A DNA stretch of 16,807 nt from Streptomyces roseochromogenus subsp. oscitans DS 12.976 (GTDB lineage Bacteria; Actinomycetota; Actinomycetes; Streptomycetales; Streptomycetaceae): positions 4,677,792-4,694,598 of the forward strand of contig NZ_CM002285.1 of NCBI RefSeq assembly GCF_000497445.1, read 5' to 3'. How positions within the stretch are numbered: position 1 is the stretch's first letter; every line of letters begins with the position of its first letter. This document shows, piece after piece, positions 14,497-16,807 of the stretch. A program made the translations under genes and the position numbers. The notes under the pieces are model-generated. The model saw only the letters and a program-made list of their open reading frames with translations, did not search any database and was not told the origin of the DNA.

Positions 14497-14514
14497 TTGG
14501 CACCTACCTGCCAA
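14497..14514 (+). promoter_or_regulatory. Operator-like palindrome upstream of the ketoreductase operon
   Basis: TTGGCA (14497-14502) and TGCCAA (14509-14514) form a perfect dyad with a 6-bp spacer, about 70 nt before the first gene of the polyketide operon. The spacing places it where a promoter would be expected. The candidate -10 sequences around 14540-14552 are weak. The regulator is unknown. The remainder of 14403-14584 shows nothing further. Confidence 0.4.
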
Positions 14515-14584
14515 CGGCCGGGGAGAGTCGTCCGGATGGCCATAGCATCAATCACGAAAGGCAATCCAAGGGGGCAAAGACATA

Positions 14585-15325
14585 ATGGGCGAGCGAGGGT
14601 GCGCAGTTGTCACCGGTGGCTCCCGGGGAATTGGTCGGGCGGTCGCTGTCCAGCTGGCGGCGGACGGATATGACATCGCGTTCTGCTATCGCTCCGGCGG
14701 TGACACGGCCGTGCAGGCCGAGAAAGAAATCCGCGACCTGGGCGTGGAGTGCTATCACGCGCCCTGCGATGTGACCGACCTCGAGTCGGTGCAGGCGTTC
14801 CTCAAGACCACCGAGGAAAAGCTCGGTGACATCGTCGCGCTGGTCAATTCGGCCGGCATCGTCAAGGACAATCCGATGGTCCTGATGCCGCCCGCGGACT
14901 GGCACGCGGTCATCGACACCAACCTCTCGGGAACCTACAACTTCTGCCGCAGCGTGGTCTTCGGATTCATGAAGCGCAAGGCCGGCACCATCGTGAACAT
15001 CTCGTCGGTCGCCGGCGTGTTCGGAAACCCGACCCAAGCCAACTACTCGGCGGCGAAGTCGGGTATCCACGGCATGAGCAAGGCGCTCGCCAAGGAAGTC
15101 GCCGGATACGGCATCCGTGTCAATGTGGTGGCGCCCGGCTTCATCGAGACGGACATGACCTCAGAACTCCCCGAGAAGGCCCGGAAGACCGCGCTCGGGA
15201 TGATCCCGATGAAGCGGATCGGCGAGCCCAAGGACGTCTCAGAGCTGGTGTCGTTCCTCGTCTCGGAGCGTGCCGCCTACATCACCGGCCAGGTCATACA
15301 GGTCGACGGCGGAATCGTCTTCTGA
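14585..15325 (+). CDS. fabG: 3-oxoacyl-ACP reductase (FabG-like ketoreductase) of a type II PKS
   Basis: The 246-residue short-chain dehydrogenase reduces beta-ketoacyl-ACP to the hydroxyacyl form with NADPH. Motifs: TGGSRGIG cofactor loop (10-17), NSAG (88-91), Asn113, and the catalytic Ser141, Tyr154 and Lys158 with the normal 13- and 4-residue spacing. The ending ITGQVIQVDGG is typical. A strong ribosome-binding site AAGGGGG lies 9 nt before the ATG, which fits the first gene of an operon. It overlaps the following dehydratase gene by one base (TGATG). Its place beside two dehydratases, an ACP and a ketosynthase argues for polyketide rather than primary fatty-acid metabolism. The protein alone cannot be told from housekeeping FabG. 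Confidence 0.93.
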   Translation: MGERGCAVVTGGSRGIGRAVAVQLAADGYDIAFCYRSGGDTAVQAEKEIRDLGVECYHAPCDVTDLESVQAFLKTTEEKLGDIVALVNSAGIVKDNPMVLMPPADWHAVIDTNLSGTYNFCRSVVFGFMKRKAGTIVNISSVAGVFGNPTQANYSAAKSGIHGMSKALAKEVAGYGIRVNVVAPGFIETDMTSELPEKARKTALGMIPMKRIGEPKDVSELVSFLVSERAAYITGQVIQVDGGIVF

Positions 15326-15738
15326 TGCCGGAAGCACGCAGGCGCGCCGCGCCCCTGGACGCGGTCGACGACATCGTTCAGGTCAGCGATTCCGAGATCA
15401 CGGCGACAAAATCGGTGCACGCCGGGGACCCGTATCTCGAAGGGCATTACCCGGACTTCACGATCTACCCCGGCGTGTTCATCATGGAATCGGTGAACCA
15501 GACGGTCGACGCATACGTGGCACGCACGTTCGGCGCCGATCGGATCGCGGATCTGACCACCGTCACGTCCGCGCGCTTCACCTCACCGGTCCTGCCCGGG
15601 GACACGCTGCAGGTGTCCTGCAAGCTCGTCGTCCAGGGTGATGACCTGGCCGTGGACGCGAACTGCCGCAACGCCCTCGGCGAGGCCGCGGCGAGGCTGA
15701 AGCTGGTGTACCGAATCACGGACGGGGGCATCCGGTGA
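15325..15738 (+). CDS. FabZ-like hot-dog beta-hydroxyacyl-ACP dehydratase, catalytic partner
   Basis: The 137-residue hot-dog protein would dehydrate beta-hydroxyacyl-ACP to the trans-enoyl product. The FabZ signature is present as GHYPDFTIYPGVFIMESVNQ, with catalytic His41 and Glu55 at the 14-residue spacing usual for FabZ. The N-terminus lacks the LPHRYP segment common in FabZ proteins, and that segment is found in the next gene instead. The start overlaps the ketoreductase stop by one base, and the stop overlaps the next start as GTGA, so all three are translationally coupled. It likely works as a heterodimer with the product of the next gene. Confidence 0.88.
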   Translation: MPEARRRAAPLDAVDDIVQVSDSEITATKSVHAGDPYLEGHYPDFTIYPGVFIMESVNQTVDAYVARTFGADRIADLTTVTSARFTSPVLPGDTLQVSCKLVVQGDDLAVDANCRNALGEAAARLKLVYRITDGGIR

Positions 15739-16211
15739 TCGACCACGCCGGAATTCGGAACATCATCCCGCACCGCCACCCGGTCCTGCTCGTCGATGCG
15801 GTCCTGGAGTTGTCTCCATTCGACCGCATCGTCACCGTAAAAGCAATTTCCGGCAGTGAGCCGTGCTATGCGAGGATGGCCGAAGGTCTCGGTTCGAGCG
15901 CTTTCGCTTATCCGAAGCCGCTGCTCATCGAATCTTTCGCCCAGAGCGGTGCCGTGCTCTGGTTGGAAAGCATCAAGAGTCGTGGCGAGAGCCTGAACGG
16001 CACACTGATATTCGCCGCGGCCCGAAATGTCGAATTCCATCGGCCGGTCTATCCGGGCGACACCGTACGGCACACCCTGAAGATCGACCAACTGGTCGGC
16101 AACAACGCGTTCCTGTCCGGCCGGAGTTTCGTCGGCGACGAGCCCGTCATGACCGTCGCCGAGGCCATCGCGGTCGTACGCCCCAACGAGGGGATCGCCC
16201 GCCGGGCATGA
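15735..16211 (+). CDS. FabZ-like dehydratase partner lacking the catalytic histidine
   Basis: The 158-residue hot-dog protein opens like FabZ (IIPHRHPVLLVDAVLEL, about 10-26). It keeps the acidic residue and its helix (PLLIESFAQ, Glu66). The catalytic histidine expected 14 residues before that glutamate is replaced: Leu52 occupies the aligned position, within EGLGSSAFAYPKP, and the HFPGxP loop is gone. It is therefore probably not a dehydratase alone. It most likely completes or stabilises an active heterodimer with the preceding protein, as known for paired dehydratases of aryl-polyene and highly reducing type II systems. The GTG start overlaps the previous stop by 4 nt. A 103-nt gap with a hairpin separates it from the ACP. 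Confidence 0.88.
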   Translation: MIDHAGIRNIIPHRHPVLLVDAVLELSPFDRIVTVKAISGSEPCYARMAEGLGSSAFAYPKPLLIESFAQSGAVLWLESIKSRGESLNGTLIFAAARNVEFHRPVYPGDTVRHTLKIDQLVGNNAFLSGRSFVGDEPVMTVAEAIAVVRPNEGIARRA

Positions 16212-16234
16212 CGCCCCATTGGCGGAAGACCCAT

Positions 16235-16260
16235 CGAGTCGACACCTGTTCGTCGACTCG
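16235..16260 (+). other. Intra-operon hairpin between dehydratase and ACP genes
   Basis: CGAGTCGAC (16235-16243) and GTCGACTCG (16252-16260) form a perfect 9-bp stem with an 8-nt loop in the only long gap of the operon. It could stabilise or process the mRNA so that ACP is made in excess, or attenuate transcription. It lies 55 nt before the ACP start. Confidence 0.5.
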
Positions 16261-16314
16261 GCTATTCAGCTGCGCATTCAGCAGCGAACAGACAACCCAG
16301 GAAGTGGTGACGAG

Positions 16315-16575
16315 ATGACGACCGCAATCAACCAGCAGCTGATGGACGAACTGCGCGAGATGATCGCGGAGGTTCTCGAGGAGGAGCCCGAGAACATCAC
16401 CGAGACCAGCCTCTTCATCGAGGAGCACGAGGCCGACTCGCTTCGGGCGATCGAGATCCTGGCCCGCATCGAGAAGAAGTACAAGGTCTCGCTGCCGCAG
16501 GAGCTGCTCGCCGACATGGTGAATCTGCGGGCCGTGTACAACACCGTGGTCGAGTACTCCGACGGGAACCTCTGA
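16315..16575 (+). CDS. Acyl carrier protein
   Basis: The 86-residue acidic helical protein carries growing acyl chains on a phosphopantetheine arm. The attachment site is Ser42 in EADSLRAIEIL, the usual DSL motif. Length and the pattern of acidic residues around helix 2 are typical. The ATG at 16315 follows GGAAG at a normal distance. An in-frame upstream start at 16219 would add 32 residues with no ACP character and would span the hairpin, so it is rejected. The ketosynthase gene starts 1 nt after its stop. It is the probable substrate of the phosphopantetheinyl transferase at 771-1742 and of the KR and DH proteins just upstream. Confidence 0.95.
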   Translation: MTTAINQQLMDELREMIAEVLEEEPENITETSLFIEEHEADSLRAIEILARIEKKYKVSLPQELLADMVNLRAVYNTVVEYSDGNL

Positions 16576-16576
16576 C

Positions 16577-16807
16577 ATGACCCGCCGAGTGGTGATCACC
16601 GGCCTCGGACCTCTGTCAACCATCGGTGTCGGTCCGGACGCATTCGCAGCCGGCCTGCGCGCCGGCGCAAGCAACAGCGGGCCCATCCGCAGTTTCGACG
16701 CCTCCGGATTCCCGCACAACATCGCGAACGAACTGGGCGACGTTCACCCCTCGGATTACGTCACGAACATCGACCCGGAGGCCTGGGGGCCGGCCAGCCT
16801 CGCCGCG
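16577..16807 (+). CDS. Beta-ketoacyl-ACP synthase (ketosynthase or chain-length factor), 5' part, cut by window edge
   Basis: The first 77 residues are visible. MTRRVVITGLGPLSTIGVGPDAF and PIRSFDASGFPHNIANEL match the N-terminus of FabF-type and type II PKS ketosynthases. The active-site Cys and the two His residues would lie downstream, outside the window, so it cannot be decided whether this is the catalytic KS or the chain-length factor. The start lies 1 nt after the ACP stop. It confirms that the operon encodes a dissociated, reducing polyketide synthase with its own KR, DH pair and ACP. Confidence 0.9.
   Translation, partial: MTRRVVITGLGPLSTIGVGPDAFAAGLRAGASNSGPIRSFDASGFPHNIANELGDVHPSDYVTNIDPEAWGPASLAA

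Noticed and set aside
14585..16807. Naming the final product (for example a manumycin-type compound or limocrocin, which carries two C5N units)
   Set aside because: The window lacks the rest of the PKS and tailoring genes, so any name would be a guess.
1..16807. CRISPR arrays, tRNA or rRNA genes
   Set aside because: No regularly spaced repeats, cloverleaf-like segments or rRNA motifs were noticed on reading either strand.

Overview
The window is high-GC actinomycete DNA, most likely Streptomyces or a close relative: GC-rich third codon positions, GTG starts, 1-11 nt overlaps between cistrons, and actinomycete-type families throughout. It covers one side of a secondary-metabolite gene cluster and runs off the right edge inside a ketosynthase gene.

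Layout, left to right. 66-362 is a TatA-type Tat translocase protein. 771-1742 is an Sfp-type phosphopantetheinyl transferase. It converges on, and overlaps, a TetR-family regulator gene (1602-2123, minus) that has lost its N-terminal helix. Next come a well-formed promoter with an operator-like dyad and a 19-codon stub of an MFS exporter gene. The stub is broken by a SNF2 helicase plus SWIM zinc-finger gene pair (2310-4697) that looks less GC-rich and foreign. A perfect 27-bp inverted repeat (2114-2140 and 4711-4737) brackets this 2.6-kb segment. A minus-strand block follows: a TauD/ScoE-like Fe(II)/2-oxoglutarate oxygenase (4873-5733), an acyl-CoA ligase (5876-7528) and a 5-aminolevulinate synthase (7518-8747). 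Between 8750 and 9630 lies a scrapyard holding an IS630-type transposase N-terminus and a piece of a second oxygenase gene. After it comes a complete DHA2-type MFS exporter (9635-11191, minus), whose promoter and first codons match the stub at 2160-2286. A plus-strand block then carries a second AMP-forming ligase (11485-13050) and a second 5-aminolevulinate synthase (13104-14342), closed by a strong hairpin. From 14585 to the edge there is a tightly packed operon of dissociated polyketide/fatty-acid enzymes: a FabG-like ketoreductase, two hot-dog dehydratases, an acyl carrier protein and the start of a ketosynthase.

How they work together (inference from known families). Streptomycetes make haem from glutamyl-tRNA, so an ALA synthase in such a genome usually marks biosynthesis of the C5N unit (2-amino-3-hydroxycyclopent-2-enone) of manumycin-type and related metabolites. 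In that pathway ALA synthase, an acyl-CoA ligase and an amide synthetase make C5N and attach it to a polyene acid. The discrete KR-DH-DH-ACP-KS set fits a highly reducing type II PKS that would build the polyene. The phosphopantetheinyl transferase would activate the ACP, and the MFS pump would export the product.

The most striking points are: two diverged ALA synthase/ligase sets whose upstream regions share a duplicated ~120-bp block with a large palindrome; a dehydratase pair in which one partner lacks the catalytic histidine; duplicated exporter promoters and oxygenase genes; and the helicase pair that now sits behind a captured exporter promoter, with ATGA start-stop overlap to the exporter stub. 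The final product cannot be named from this window.
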